Position numbers and translations under genes: made by a program
Assembly (NCBI GenBank): GCA_002345705.1
Contig: DDWO01000023.1
Span: 36,409 to 100,408, forward strand
From: Acholeplasmataceae bacterium UBA2284
Lineage (GTDB): Bacteria > Bacillota_I > Bacilli_A > Acholeplasmatales > Acholeplasmataceae
Reading direction: 5' to 3'
DNA: 64,000 bases
Notes under the pieces: model-generated
What the model saw: the letters and a program-made list of their open reading frames with translations, nothing else
Told to the model about the DNA's origin: nothing
Database searches by the model: none
In this document: positions 25,487 through 33,869 of the stretch, piece by piece
Position numbering within the stretch: the stretch's first letter is position 1
Layout of the letters: each line of letters opens with the position of its first letter

Positions 25487-26351
25487 AGTAGATTTATCGT
25501 TTCAAAGCTGTAAGAGCACTTATGATGAGGCTGATGTAGTTATCTTTTCAGTGCCAATGGATAACACGGCATCATTTAGACCAGGCACAAGATTTGCTGG
25601 TCATGCTATCCGCGTGGATTCATTTGGTGTTGAGTGGTACTCACCTTATCGTGAAAGAGACTTAAATGAGTTTAAGACTGCAGATATTGGAGATCTTGAA
25701 TTACCATTTGGTGAAGTTGATGAGCAACTAAAAATTGTTTATGATACTACAAAACAAATCTTAGCGGATGGAAAAACACCAATGATGGTTGGTGGTGAGC
25801 ATTTAGCAAGCTACTCAACAATAAAGGCAGTTTATGAAAAATATCCTAATCTTCATGTCATCCAACTGGATGCACATACGGATTTAAGAGAATCATTTTT
25901 TGGAAGAGAGCTATCGCATGCAACCTTCTTAAGACATGTACATAAATTTTTAGGCGATGGAAAAATTTTCCAATTCGGAATTCGTAGTGGTGAAAAACCA
26001 GAATTTGATTGGTCAAAATCAGGACATACACACATGCGTAAATTCGATTTTGAAGGTTTAGATAAGGTCGTTGAACAATTAAAGGATGTTCCTGTTTATG
26101 TCACAATCGATATCGATGTCCTAGATCCAGCAGTCGTTCCAGGTACAGGTACTCCTGAACCAGGTGGAATGCAGTATAAGGATTTACTTTGGGCATTTGA
26201 CCAATTCCAAAAGCTAAATCACTTTGTAGCAGCTGATTTTGTAGAATTGTCTCCAATGCTTGATCCAAGCGGAGCATCGACTGCAGTAGCAGCAAAATCA
26301 CTTAGAGAACTTGTCTTATTGCTTCAAATGAATTTAGAAAATAGAAAATAA
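25473..26351 (+). CDS. speB: Agmatinase
   Basis: A 292-residue ureohydrolase. The binuclear manganese site is visible in GGEH (107-110), DAHTD (133-137) and the DIDVLDPAVVPGTGTPEPGG segment. It would split agmatine to putrescine and urea. The start lies within the last codons of the decarboxylase gene, preceded by GGAG. Together the two genes form the arginine decarboxylase route to putrescine. Arginase or formiminoglutamase are less likely given the partner gene. Confidence 0.92.
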   Translation: MKMNKVDLSFQSCKSTYDEADVVIFSVPMDNTASFRPGTRFAGHAIRVDSFGVEWYSPYRERDLNEFKTADIGDLELPFGEVDEQLKIVYDTTKQILADGKTPMMVGGEHLASYSTIKAVYEKYPNLHVIQLDAHTDLRESFFGRELSHATFLRHVHKFLGDGKIFQFGIRSGEKPEFDWSKSGHTHMRKFDFEGLDKVVEQLKDVPVYVTIDIDVLDPAVVPGTGTPEPGGMQYKDLLWAFDQFQKLNHFVAADFVELSPMLDPSGASTAVAAKSLRELVLLLQMNLENRK

Positions 26352-26356
26352 GAATC

Positions 26357-26390
26357 AAAGGGGATTTGTTAAAAAATCCTCTTTTTTTTA
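26357..26390 (+). terminator. Terminator of the decarboxylase-agmatinase operon
   Basis: An 11-bp stem AAAGGGGATTT (26357-26367) / AAATCCTCTTT (26374-26384), with one G-U pair, followed by a long T tract. Confidence 0.9.
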
Positions 26391-26514
26391 TATTCTAAAA
26401 AATAAAAGATATAAACAAAAAATAGCGAAAAATAGCGTTTTTCTACCTATTTAACGCAAAAAACACATATTAAGCGTTTTCTTTTTTGAAGTGGCTTGCC
26501 TGTAAGCAAAGCTT

Positions 26515-26543
26515 TTGAATTAAACTCCTTAGTCAAGTATAAT
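26515..26543 (+). promoter_or_regulatory. Promoter of the pdh operon
   Basis: TTGAAT (26515-26520), 17-bp spacer, TATAAT (26538-26543), then AAGGAGGA before the pdhA start. Upstream, 26400-26480 is A/T-rich with repeated AGCG-AAAA or AGCG-TTTT units; the AAGCGTTTTCT there has three mismatches to a cre consensus and is not called. Confidence 0.75.
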
Positions 26544-26572
26544 GATAGTGCAAAACAAGGAGGAATTGAATC

Positions 26573-27658
26573 ATGTTATTTAAAGACTATGATCCACTAA
26601 AAAAGAAGCAACTTTCTATTTTGGATGCAAAAGGTAAAATTATTAACCCTGAGCTCGAACCAAAAATTAAAAAAGAAGAATTGCTCAAGATGTACAAAAC
26701 AATGGCTTTAGGTCGTGTTGCGGACACCAAGGCACTACAATATCAACGCCAAGGACGTATGTTAACCTATCCACCAAACAAGGGACAGGAAGCAGCACAA
26801 GTTGGTGCAATGGCAGCTATGGAGCCAACCGATTGGCTTTCACCAGCTTTTAGAGAATTAAATATGATGTTATATAGAGGTATCGGTTTGGATAAACTCT
26901 ATTTATATTGGTATGGTAATGAATGGGGAAATCATTTTCCAATCGAACATAGAGTCCTACCAATCAATGTCATCATCGGTTCACAGGTGACACACGCTGC
27001 AGGACTTGCATACGCGTCCAAGATATTAAAGAAAAACGAAGTCGCACTTGCAACCATTGGTGATGGTGGTACATCACATGGTGAATTCTATGAAGGCTTA
27101 AATTTCGCTGCATCCTATGATGCACCACTTGTAGTCGTTATTCAAAATAATCAATACGCGATTTCAACACCTAGAAAAAAAGCAACTAAAGCAGAAACTC
27201 TTGCTCAAAAAGCAGTAGCTTTTGGTATACCTGGAATTCAAGTCGATGGTAATGACGTTTTAGCGATGTATGTTGCAACGAAAGCAGCTGCTGATCATGC
27301 ACGTTCTGGTAAAGGACCTGTACTAATTGAAGCAGTAACCTATCGTTTAGGTGCACATACCACATCAGATGACCCAACCATTTATCGTTCAAATGAAGAA
27401 GTCGCAGAATGGGAAAAGAAGGACCCACTGATTCGCTTTAAACAATATTTAATTGATAAGAAATATTGGAGTGAAGAAGAAGACAAAAAATTAGATGAAG
27501 AAAACAATACATTTGTTGGTGAAACATTTAAGAAGGTTGAACAAACAGGTGTTGCAGACTTATTAGACATCTTCAAGTACACATATAAAGAAATGACACC
27601 ACAATTAACTGAACAATATGAATATATGAAGAAATATTTAGAAGAAGGAGGTAAATAA
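26573..27658 (+). CDS. pdhA: Pyruvate dehydrogenase E1 component, alpha subunit
   Basis: A 361-residue subunit with the thiamine-diphosphate motif GDGGTSHGEFYEG (from residue 163) ending in NN (192-193), and the regulatory-loop-like YRLGAHTTSDDP. With the beta subunit it decarboxylates pyruvate and transfers the acetyl group to the E2 lipoyl arm. It is the first of four tightly spaced genes. Branched-chain oxoacid dehydrogenase is a related alternative, but no branched-chain context is present. Confidence 0.93.
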   Translation: MLFKDYDPLKKKQLSILDAKGKIINPELEPKIKKEELLKMYKTMALGRVADTKALQYQRQGRMLTYPPNKGQEAAQVGAMAAMEPTDWLSPAFRELNMMLYRGIGLDKLYLYWYGNEWGNHFPIEHRVLPINVIIGSQVTHAAGLAYASKILKKNEVALATIGDGGTSHGEFYEGLNFAASYDAPLVVVIQNNQYAISTPRKKATKAETLAQKAVAFGIPGIQVDGNDVLAMYVATKAAADHARSGKGPVLIEAVTYRLGAHTTSDDPTIYRSNEEVAEWEKKDPLIRFKQYLIDKKYWSEEEDKKLDEENNTFVGETFKKVEQTGVADLLDIFKYTYKEMTPQLTEQYEYMKKYLEEGGK

Positions 27659-27660
27659 TC

Positions 27661-28638
27661 ATGGCTGTAATTACATTATTAGACGCAATTAATCAAGCAT
27701 TAGATCAAAAAATGGCTGACGACAGTCGTGTGGTTGTATTCGGTGAAGACACTGGATTTGAAGGCGGTGTGTTTAGAGTTACAGCTGGACTCCAAAAGAA
27801 ATATGGTGAAGACAGAGTGTTTGACACTCCAATTGCTGAAGCAGCAATCACTGGTAGTGCAATTGGTATGGCAATCAACGGATTAATTCCTGTTGCAGAA
27901 ATCCAATTTGATGGTTTCGTATTCCCTGGAATGACTGAAATTGTTACCCATATGGCTAGATTTAGAAATAGAACAAGAGGGGCTTTTGGATTACCTATCG
28001 TTGTTCGCTTCCCAGTAGGTGGCGGCATTAGAGCGTTAGAGCATCACTCAGAATCACTTGAAACCTTATTAGGACATATTCCTGGCTTAAAGGTAGTGAT
28101 TCCATCCACTCCATATGATGCGAAGGGATTACTCATTTCAGCTATTGAAGATCCAGATCCTGTCATTTTCATGGAACCAAAGAGAATTTACCGTTCAGGT
28201 AAACAAGAAGTTCCTGAGGAAATGTATCGTATACCAATTGGAAAAGCTAAGGTTGTTAAAGAAGGTAAAGACATCACTGTCGTTGCTTGGGGAGCAATCG
28301 TTAGAGAAGTAGAAAAAGCGATGAAGCTACTTGAGGAAGATAATATATCAGTTGAACTAATCGATCTAAGAACGATTAACCCAATTGATGAAGAAACAAT
28401 TTTAAACTCTGTTAAAAAAACTGGAAGATTCCTAGTTGTACAAGAAGCAGTTAAAACGTATGGACCAGGTGCTGAACTCATCTCCTTAGTGAATGAAAAA
28501 GCATTTCTATATCTAGAAGCTGCACCAGCTAGAGTAACTGGTTTCGACATTACAGTTCCTCTTGCAAAGGGCGAGCAATATCATTTTGTTCAGCCAGAAA
28601 GAATAGCTTTCGAAATTAAAAAGACAGCTAAGTTCTAA
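27661..28638 (+). CDS. pdhB: Pyruvate dehydrogenase E1 component, beta subunit
   Basis: A 325-residue transketolase-like subunit of normal length. FGEDTGFEGGVFRVT, DTPIAEAAITGSAIG and EIQFDGFVFPG are characteristic. AAGGAGG lies before the ATG, 2 bp after pdhA. It completes the E1 active site with the alpha subunit. Confidence 0.94.
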   Translation: MAVITLLDAINQALDQKMADDSRVVVFGEDTGFEGGVFRVTAGLQKKYGEDRVFDTPIAEAAITGSAIGMAINGLIPVAEIQFDGFVFPGMTEIVTHMARFRNRTRGAFGLPIVVRFPVGGGIRALEHHSESLETLLGHIPGLKVVIPSTPYDAKGLLISAIEDPDPVIFMEPKRIYRSGKQEVPEEMYRIPIGKAKVVKEGKDITVVAWGAIVREVEKAMKLLEEDNISVELIDLRTINPIDEETILNSVKKTGRFLVVQEAVKTYGPGAELISLVNEKAFLYLEAAPARVTGFDITVPLAKGEQYHFVQPERIAFEIKKTAKF

Positions 28639-28652
28639 AGGAGGAATATAAA

Positions 28653-29951
28653 ATGTATGATTTTAAATTTGCCGATATCGGTGAAGGTATTCATGAAGGC
28701 GTTATATTAAAATGGAACTTTAAGGTTGGCGATAAGGTTAAGGAAGGCGAAACACTTGTTATTGTTGAAACAGATAAAGTGAATGCTGAATTACCTTCTC
28801 CAGTCGATGGAGTCATTGAAAAATTAGGTGCTAAGGAAGGCGAAACCATTCACGTTGGTGAAACCATTGTTTTAATCAATGATGGTAGTGCGACTGAAGC
28901 ACCAAAAGAAGAGAAAAAAGAAGAGAAAAAAGAAGCTAAAGAAGAACCAAAAAAAGCTCCTGTTTCTGAAGGTAAAGCAGCTCCAGGTGTTATCGGAGAA
29001 ATCGAGGTTTCAGAAGATGTTATGGAATCCTCAAGCGAATCTTCAAGTGTGGCTAAATCTGAAACTCAAACCAAAGTATTAGCTACTCCTGTAGCGCGTC
29101 AAATGGCTAAGGATTTAGGTGTAGATATACACACAATCAAAGGTACAGGCGAACATGGTAGAGTGATGAAGGAAGATATTCAAAAAGCCGCATCACAAGG
29201 CCAAAACAAGCAACAATCATTTAGTGCACCTAAGGTATCTATTTCTGTACAAGGTGAAGTGGAATACGTTCCAATCACTAAGCTTAGAAAAGCAATTGTT
29301 AAGAGCATGACATTAGCGAAGCAAATCATTCCTCATACCGTATTGATGGATGAAGTCATCGTGGATAAACTTGTCGTTTTAAGAAACCAAGTGAAGACAC
29401 AAGCTGCTGCTCAAGATATTAAATTAACTTACATGGCATTCATTATGAAGGCTACTGTATTGGCATTAAAGAAATACCCTAATTTCAATGCAAGCTTTGA
29501 TCAAGAAAACGATCGTATGGTCTATAAGAAATTCATTAATTTAGGAATGGCTGTTGATACACCAGATGGTCTAATTGTTCCTAATATTAAGGATGCTGAT
29601 CAAAAGAGTATTTTAGAATTAGCGAAGGAATTAAGAGAAGTTGCAGATGCTACAATCGCTAGAAAAGTATCACTGGCACAGCTTCAAAATACAACATTTT
29701 CAATCACTAATTTTGGTGCAGCGAATGTAGCTTATGGCACACCAATTATCAATCATCCTGAAGTCGGTATATTAGGAGTTGGTAAGATAGAACAAAAGCC
29801 AGTTGTTATTGATGGAGAATTGAAGGTTGCTTATACATTACCATTATCACTTGCTGTTGACCATAGAGTCATCGATGGCGCAGACGCTGGAAGATTTTTA
29901 AATACGATTAAGTCTTTATTAAATGACCCAATGATGTTACTATTAAGTTGA
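28653..29951 (+). CDS. pdhC: Dihydrolipoamide acetyltransferase (PDH E2)
   Basis: A 432-residue protein with one lipoyl domain (lysine K42 in ETDKVNAEL), a flexible linker rich in Glu-Lys-Ala-Pro, a peripheral-subunit-binding domain (ATPVARQMAKDLGVDIHTIKGTG, about 140-178) and a catalytic domain ending in DHRVIDGADAGRF with H404 and D408. It passes the acetyl group to CoA. AAGGAGG precedes the ATG. A single lipoyl domain is at the short end for the family. Confidence 0.94.
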   Translation: MYDFKFADIGEGIHEGVILKWNFKVGDKVKEGETLVIVETDKVNAELPSPVDGVIEKLGAKEGETIHVGETIVLINDGSATEAPKEEKKEEKKEAKEEPKKAPVSEGKAAPGVIGEIEVSEDVMESSSESSSVAKSETQTKVLATPVARQMAKDLGVDIHTIKGTGEHGRVMKEDIQKAASQGQNKQQSFSAPKVSISVQGEVEYVPITKLRKAIVKSMTLAKQIIPHTVLMDEVIVDKLVVLRNQVKTQAAAQDIKLTYMAFIMKATVLALKKYPNFNASFDQENDRMVYKKFINLGMAVDTPDGLIVPNIKDADQKSILELAKELREVADATIARKVSLAQLQNTTFSITNFGAANVAYGTPIINHPEVGILGVGKIEQKPVVIDGELKVAYTLPLSLAVDHRVIDGADAGRFLNTIKSLLNDPMMLLLS

Positions 29952-29963
29952 GGTGAATTTTAA

Positions 29964-31337
29964 ATGAAGACATATGATATCATCGTTTTAGGCGGTGGAC
30001 CTGGCGGTTATGTTGCAGCCATTAAGGCTTCTCAACTTGGCGCGAAGGTTGCACTGATCGAAAAGGAAGTTGTTGGTGGGATCTGTTTAAATCACGGATG
30101 TATTCCAACGAAAACATTATTAAAAAATGCGAAAGTATATAAAACTATTTTACACGCTCAGGATTACGGGGTTGTGTTAGGTGGAGATATTACCTTCGAT
30201 TGGTCACTCATGCTTAAGCGTAAGGATTCAGTTGTAAAAAGATTGACTCTAGGCGTAGGCGGACTCCTTAAGAAAAATGGAGTTGAAGTCTTTTCCGGAT
30301 TAGGAAAGGTACTTTCTCCTACAAAAGTTGAAGTGAATGGCGAAACGTTACAAACGAAAAACCTAATTCTTGCTACCGGTGCGAGTCCAATCGTACCTCC
30401 AATTCCTGGATTAAAGGAAGCGTATGAAAAGGGTATTGCAGTTACATCAAGAGAACTACTTCAAATTAAGGATGCTCCAAAAAGCTTAGTCATCATTGGT
30501 GGCGGAGTCATTGGTGTTGAATTTGCAACAATCTTCTCATCATTAGGCACTAAGGTAACCATTATTGAAAAATTAGATGGTGTTCTTCCGATGATGGATG
30601 ATGACATAAGAGTTGCCTATACTAAGATCTTAAAGCGTGATGGTATTGAAATATTTGCAAATGCTGAAGTTAAAGCTGTTAAAGACCATGAAGTAACCTA
30701 TACATTTGAAGGTAAGGATACAACTATCAAGGCTGATACAGTCTTAGTATCAGTTGGTATGAGACCAAATTCAAATGGACTTGAAGTATTAAATCTAAAG
30801 ATGGATCGTGCTGCAGTTATTACCAATGAACATTTAGAAACAAGTGTTCCTGGAGTTTATGCAATCGGTGACTTAAATGGAAAATACATGCTCGCGCATG
30901 TTGCATCCGCTGAAGGAATCGTTGCTGCAGAATATATCATGGGCAACAAAAAAGCACATTTGGATTACTCAAAGGTTCCAAATGCTGTTTACGGACATCC
31001 TGAAATTGCAACCATCGGTTTAACCGAAAGAGAAGTTAAAGAAAAGGGTATCAAATACAAGGTTTCAACATTCCCACTACAAGCTATTGGTAAGGCACTT
31101 GCTGATAATGAAAAGGATGGAATGATTAAACTGATTGTTTCAGAACAATACAAAGAAATATTAGGCGCACACATTATGAGCTATGATGCATCCAATTTGA
31201 TTGCTGAAATTGGTGTAACATTAGAGCTTGAAGGTACTGCATATGAAATCGCACATACGATTCATCCGCATCCAACACTTTCAGAGCTGATTATGGAAGC
31301 TGCACATGGTGCAGTCGATAAACCTATACACATGTAA
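29964..31337 (+). CDS. pdhD: Dihydrolipoamide dehydrogenase (PDH E3)
   Basis: A 457-residue FAD/NAD disulfide oxidoreductase. FAD motif GGGPGG at 10-15, redox disulfide C41/C46 in GGICLNHGCIPTK, a second GGGVIGVEFA for NAD, and the C-terminal HPHPTLSE with the catalytic histidine. It reoxidises the E2 lipoyl group. The gene ends the pdhABCD operon and is followed by a terminator. Confidence 0.95.
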   Translation: MKTYDIIVLGGGPGGYVAAIKASQLGAKVALIEKEVVGGICLNHGCIPTKTLLKNAKVYKTILHAQDYGVVLGGDITFDWSLMLKRKDSVVKRLTLGVGGLLKKNGVEVFSGLGKVLSPTKVEVNGETLQTKNLILATGASPIVPPIPGLKEAYEKGIAVTSRELLQIKDAPKSLVIIGGGVIGVEFATIFSSLGTKVTIIEKLDGVLPMMDDDIRVAYTKILKRDGIEIFANAEVKAVKDHEVTYTFEGKDTTIKADTVLVSVGMRPNSNGLEVLNLKMDRAAVITNEHLETSVPGVYAIGDLNGKYMLAHVASAEGIVAAEYIMGNKKAHLDYSKVPNAVYGHPEIATIGLTEREVKEKGIKYKVSTFPLQAIGKALADNEKDGMIKLIVSEQYKEILGAHIMSYDASNLIAEIGVTLELEGTAYEIAHTIHPHPTLSELIMEAAHGAVDKPIHM

Positions 31338-31343
31338 CATATG

Positions 31344-31372
31344 AAAATCATCCAATTTGGGTGATTTTTTTT
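31344..31372 (+). terminator. Terminator of the pdh operon
   Basis: A 10-bp stem AAAATCATCC (31344-31353) / GGGTGATTTT (31359-31368) with one G-U pair and a T8 tract. Confidence 0.9.
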
Positions 31373-31432
31373 GATTATCATACAAACTGGTTTAGAAAAG
31401 GAATATAATTAAGTAAAGGAAGTGTATAAATC

Positions 31433-31636
31433 ATGAAGAATATTTTAGTTTTAATTCTTTTCATTGCAATATCTGTAGCAAGTTTTGCTACAGAGCCTAT
31501 CTCAGACACTGTAGATATTATTTCTGGTGCAACAAATTTAACATATAATACAGAAATTGACTTAATTGCAGGTGCATCAGACAATAATCACACAAGTGAA
31601 CCTTCAGAGCCTTCAGTAGACACCTATGGAGGTTAG
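31433..31636 (+). CDS. Small secreted peptide with two flavinylation-like motifs
   Basis: A 67-residue ORF with AAGGAAG before its ATG. Residues 1-19 form a signal peptide (cleavage near ASFA-TE). The short mature part carries DIISGAT (28-34) and DLIAGAS (43-49), both fitting the D-x-x-S/A-G-A-T/S pattern to which ApbE attaches FMN in RnfG/NqrC-type proteins. The usual FMN_bind domain around the motif is absent. The next gene, 5 bp on, is a ferric-reductase-like haem membrane protein, so an extracytosolic electron carrier role is attractive but inferred. Coding status is supported by ribosome binding site, signal peptide and spacing. Confidence 0.7.
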   Translation: MKNILVLILFIAISVASFATEPISDTVDIISGATNLTYNTEIDLIAGASDNNHTSEPSEPSVDTYGG

Positions 31637-31641
31637 CTATT

Positions 31642-32271
31642 ATGACAATCATTATGGGGTTGACGATTCTATTCGTTATTTTGGCATTTCTATTTTATAA
31701 ATATATAAGAAAACTGAACAAATATTTATATCTAATCGCAGTAATCCTAGGATTCATATCCTACCTCCAAGAAATCACCATTATTAATCTAGGGTATGTA
31801 GGGTTATCTTTCTTTTTGATCGTCATGTTTATGGGTGTATTAGAAAAAAGCGAGATCAAAAAACGATTGATGGGAGTTCGAGCAGAATATGCGATATTAG
31901 GAACCATATTTTCAATAGTTCACGGTTTAAAATTTCTAGTATTCTCTATTGATTTTTATTTCTTTTGGGAAGCTCCAATTAATTTTTATATAGGAATTAT
32001 AGCAATTATCATCTGTCTACCATTATTTATTACTTCATTTATGTGGATAAGAAAAAAACTAAAGGGTAAAACGTGGAAGAAACTACATCAGCTATCGTAT
32101 CTATTTTATTTACTCATTGCACTGCATCTAATTTTAATTACAAATCAACGCATGTGGTATTATATAGCTATCTTTTCCATCTACTTTATACTTAAAGGAA
32201 TCACAATATATCAAAAAATTCATACTAAACCTGCAGAGGTAAAGTTGAAGTCAAAACCTAATCCTGTATAA
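31642..32271 (+). CDS. Ferric-reductase-like (MsrQ/YedZ-type) haem b membrane protein
   Basis: A 209-residue protein with about six helices. H94 (HGLKF), H149 (KKLHQLSYLFY) and H162 (ALHLIL) match the haem-ligand pattern of ferric-reductase-like transmembrane domains. No cytoplasmic FAD/NAD domain follows, as in MsrQ/YedZ. It would move electrons across the membrane, perhaps to the small SGAT peptide encoded just upstream. GGAGG lies before the ATG. The electron donor is unknown, and no ApbE flavin transferase or MsrP is in the window. Confidence 0.72.
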   Translation: MTIIMGLTILFVILAFLFYKYIRKLNKYLYLIAVILGFISYLQEITIINLGYVGLSFFLIVMFMGVLEKSEIKKRLMGVRAEYAILGTIFSIVHGLKFLVFSIDFYFFWEAPINFYIGIIAIIICLPLFITSFMWIRKKLKGKTWKKLHQLSYLFYLLIALHLILITNQRMWYYIAIFSIYFILKGITIYQKIHTKPAEVKLKSKPNPV

Positions 32272-32273
32272 CA

Positions 32274-32302
32274 AAAAATCCATTCATATGAATGGTTTTT
32301 TT
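32274..32302 (+). terminator. Terminator after the ferric-reductase-like gene
   Basis: The perfect palindrome CCATTCATATGAATGG (32280-32295) is flanked by an A-run and a T8 tract. Confidence 0.85.
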
Positions 32303-32325
32303 TATTTGATGTGATAACGTTAACA

Positions 32326-32339
32326 TGTAAGCGTTGACA
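32326..32339 (+). promoter_or_regulatory. cre site (CcpA operator) of the pectin operon
   Basis: TGTAAGCGTTGACA matches the cre consensus TGWNANCGNTNWCA at every position and overlaps the -35 box, the usual place for CcpA repression. A separate 8-bp palindrome TAACGTTA (32315-32322) just upstream may be a LacI-type operator. Confidence 0.75.
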
Positions 32340-32363
32340 TTGTGAACTTATCTATGATATAAT
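32334..32363 (+). promoter_or_regulatory. Consensus promoter of the pectin operon
   Basis: Perfect -35 TTGACA (32334-32339), 18-bp spacer and perfect -10 TATAAT (32358-32363), with TGA just before the -10. It should be strong when CcpA is not bound. Confidence 0.85.
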
Positions 32364-32407
32364 AGTATATGTAAACACCGTCCGTATATATAGACGAATG
32401 GAGAAAC

Positions 32408-33865
32408 ATGAAAAAGCTAATCAAACTAATGATTTTAATCATGACTTCCGTATTTCTGGTAAGCTGTGAACCTAAACAAACGATAGATACCGTAGTCCCT
32501 ACGGAACCAGTAACTGAACAACCGAATGAGACACCCATTGACTACACGTTATTTGAGAACTCATTTGGCTTTTCTTCTCTAATAATCACAAATAGATCAA
32601 CAATTGATGAAGGCTATGTCATCGCTAATGATGAGGTAGACTTTATCAACGCGCTATTAGATTCAGGCACAAAAATTATAGAGATAACTAACGATTTAAA
32701 TATGGGCTCTAAGGAAGTTGCTGAAAAACTTGCTCTAGCAGGTATGAATTTAGAACAGGTGCGCTCAGTCTATCGCCCACACTCTAGACAACCTATTATG
32801 CATCCGATACTTAAGGAATCTGGTGTCGGAGTCGTAAGAATTGTTTTAAGAAATGATTTGATGATTTTTTCAAAAGCAGGATCAACCATCAAGCATACAT
32901 CATTTTTAATAGATGGCTCTGCAAATATTGTCTTTAGAAATCTTCATTTCTCAGAGCTATGGGAATGGGATGAATTAGATAAGGGTACCTATAAAAGAAA
33001 TGATTGGGACTATTTTACAGTCGAAAAATCAAATGGCATCTGGTTCGACCACCTGACCTTTGATCAAGCCTATGATGGAATCATCGATGCGAAAGAAGAA
33101 AGCAAGCATATGACTCTATCATGGTCAAAGCTAAACTTTAGAGAAAATGATTTTATTCGGGCACAAATCGACTACCTAGAAGAAAATATCGAAGATTATG
33201 AATTTTACAAAAGCTTAAGAGACTCAAATATCTCCAAGGAAGATATCACAACCTTTGCTAGCTTCCAGAAAAAAGGATTTAATCTTGGAAATACTACTGA
33301 TGGTGAAGGCTTTGAAACAATCACCATGACATTCCATCATCTAGAAGTCTTTAACCTAATGGATAGAATGCCAAGATTAAGAAAAGGTGATGTACATCTT
33401 TATCATGTCATTGTTGATAACGAAGAATTATACAGACTTAGATTAAAAATAAATCATCCTGACCTCAGCTTTGTCAATCAAGGAATGGTACCTACTGAAG
33501 ATGGAGTAATCTTAATGGAGAATAGCATCTATAAATATGTAACAACTCCAATTAGAAACCACCAAGATTCCAATCCAGATTCAAAGTATACTGGCAAATA
33601 TATGGTTATCAATAGTGAACTCATCATGCCAACAAGAACTTATTTTGGATCCTCATTTACGCAAAGTTCACTTTGGGTTCATACCAATCCTAACCCTTCA
33701 ATACCTTTTGAATTTAGGAATTATGAAGAAATACCCTATCAGTATTATTTAGAAGATATTTACTATCTACCCAACACATTTACAAATTATCCAACAGGAC
33801 ATCAAATCATAGCAGATTTCAACTGGCTATATATCAATTTAAATTTACATGTTAAAGGAGCATAA
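32408..33865 (+). CDS. Pectate lyase family 1 lipoprotein
   Basis: A 485-residue lipoprotein (lipobox FLVSC) followed by a Thr/Pro/Glu-rich linker and a parallel beta-helix enzyme. PL1-like features are NIVFRNLHF, the acidic NDWDYFTVEKSNGIWFDHLTF and DGIIDAKEESKHMTLSWSKL strands that carry calcium ligands, and the basic MPRLRKGDVHLYHVIVDN strand that carries the likely catalytic arginine. It would cut polygalacturonate by beta-elimination at the cell surface. It is the first gene of the pectin operon. GGAG precedes the ATG. Confidence 0.8.
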   Translation: MKKLIKLMILIMTSVFLVSCEPKQTIDTVVPTEPVTEQPNETPIDYTLFENSFGFSSLIITNRSTIDEGYVIANDEVDFINALLDSGTKIIEITNDLNMGSKEVAEKLALAGMNLEQVRSVYRPHSRQPIMHPILKESGVGVVRIVLRNDLMIFSKAGSTIKHTSFLIDGSANIVFRNLHFSELWEWDELDKGTYKRNDWDYFTVEKSNGIWFDHLTFDQAYDGIIDAKEESKHMTLSWSKLNFRENDFIRAQIDYLEENIEDYEFYKSLRDSNISKEDITTFASFQKKGFNLGNTTDGEGFETITMTFHHLEVFNLMDRMPRLRKGDVHLYHVIVDNEELYRLRLKINHPDLSFVNQGMVPTEDGVILMENSIYKYVTTPIRNHQDSNPDSKYTGKYMVINSELIMPTRTYFGSSFTQSSLWVHTNPNPSIPFEFRNYEEIPYQYYLEDIYYLPNTFTNYPTGHQIIADFNWLYINLNLHVKGA

Positions 33866-33869
33866 AAAT

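Noticed and set aside
26400..26510. cre site upstream of pdhA
   Set aside because: The best candidate around AAGCGTTTTCT has three mismatches to the consensus.
27705..28550. Antisense ORFs of 107 and 120 codons across pdhB
   Set aside because: They are shadows of a well-supported gene and have no ribosome binding site or recognisable domain.
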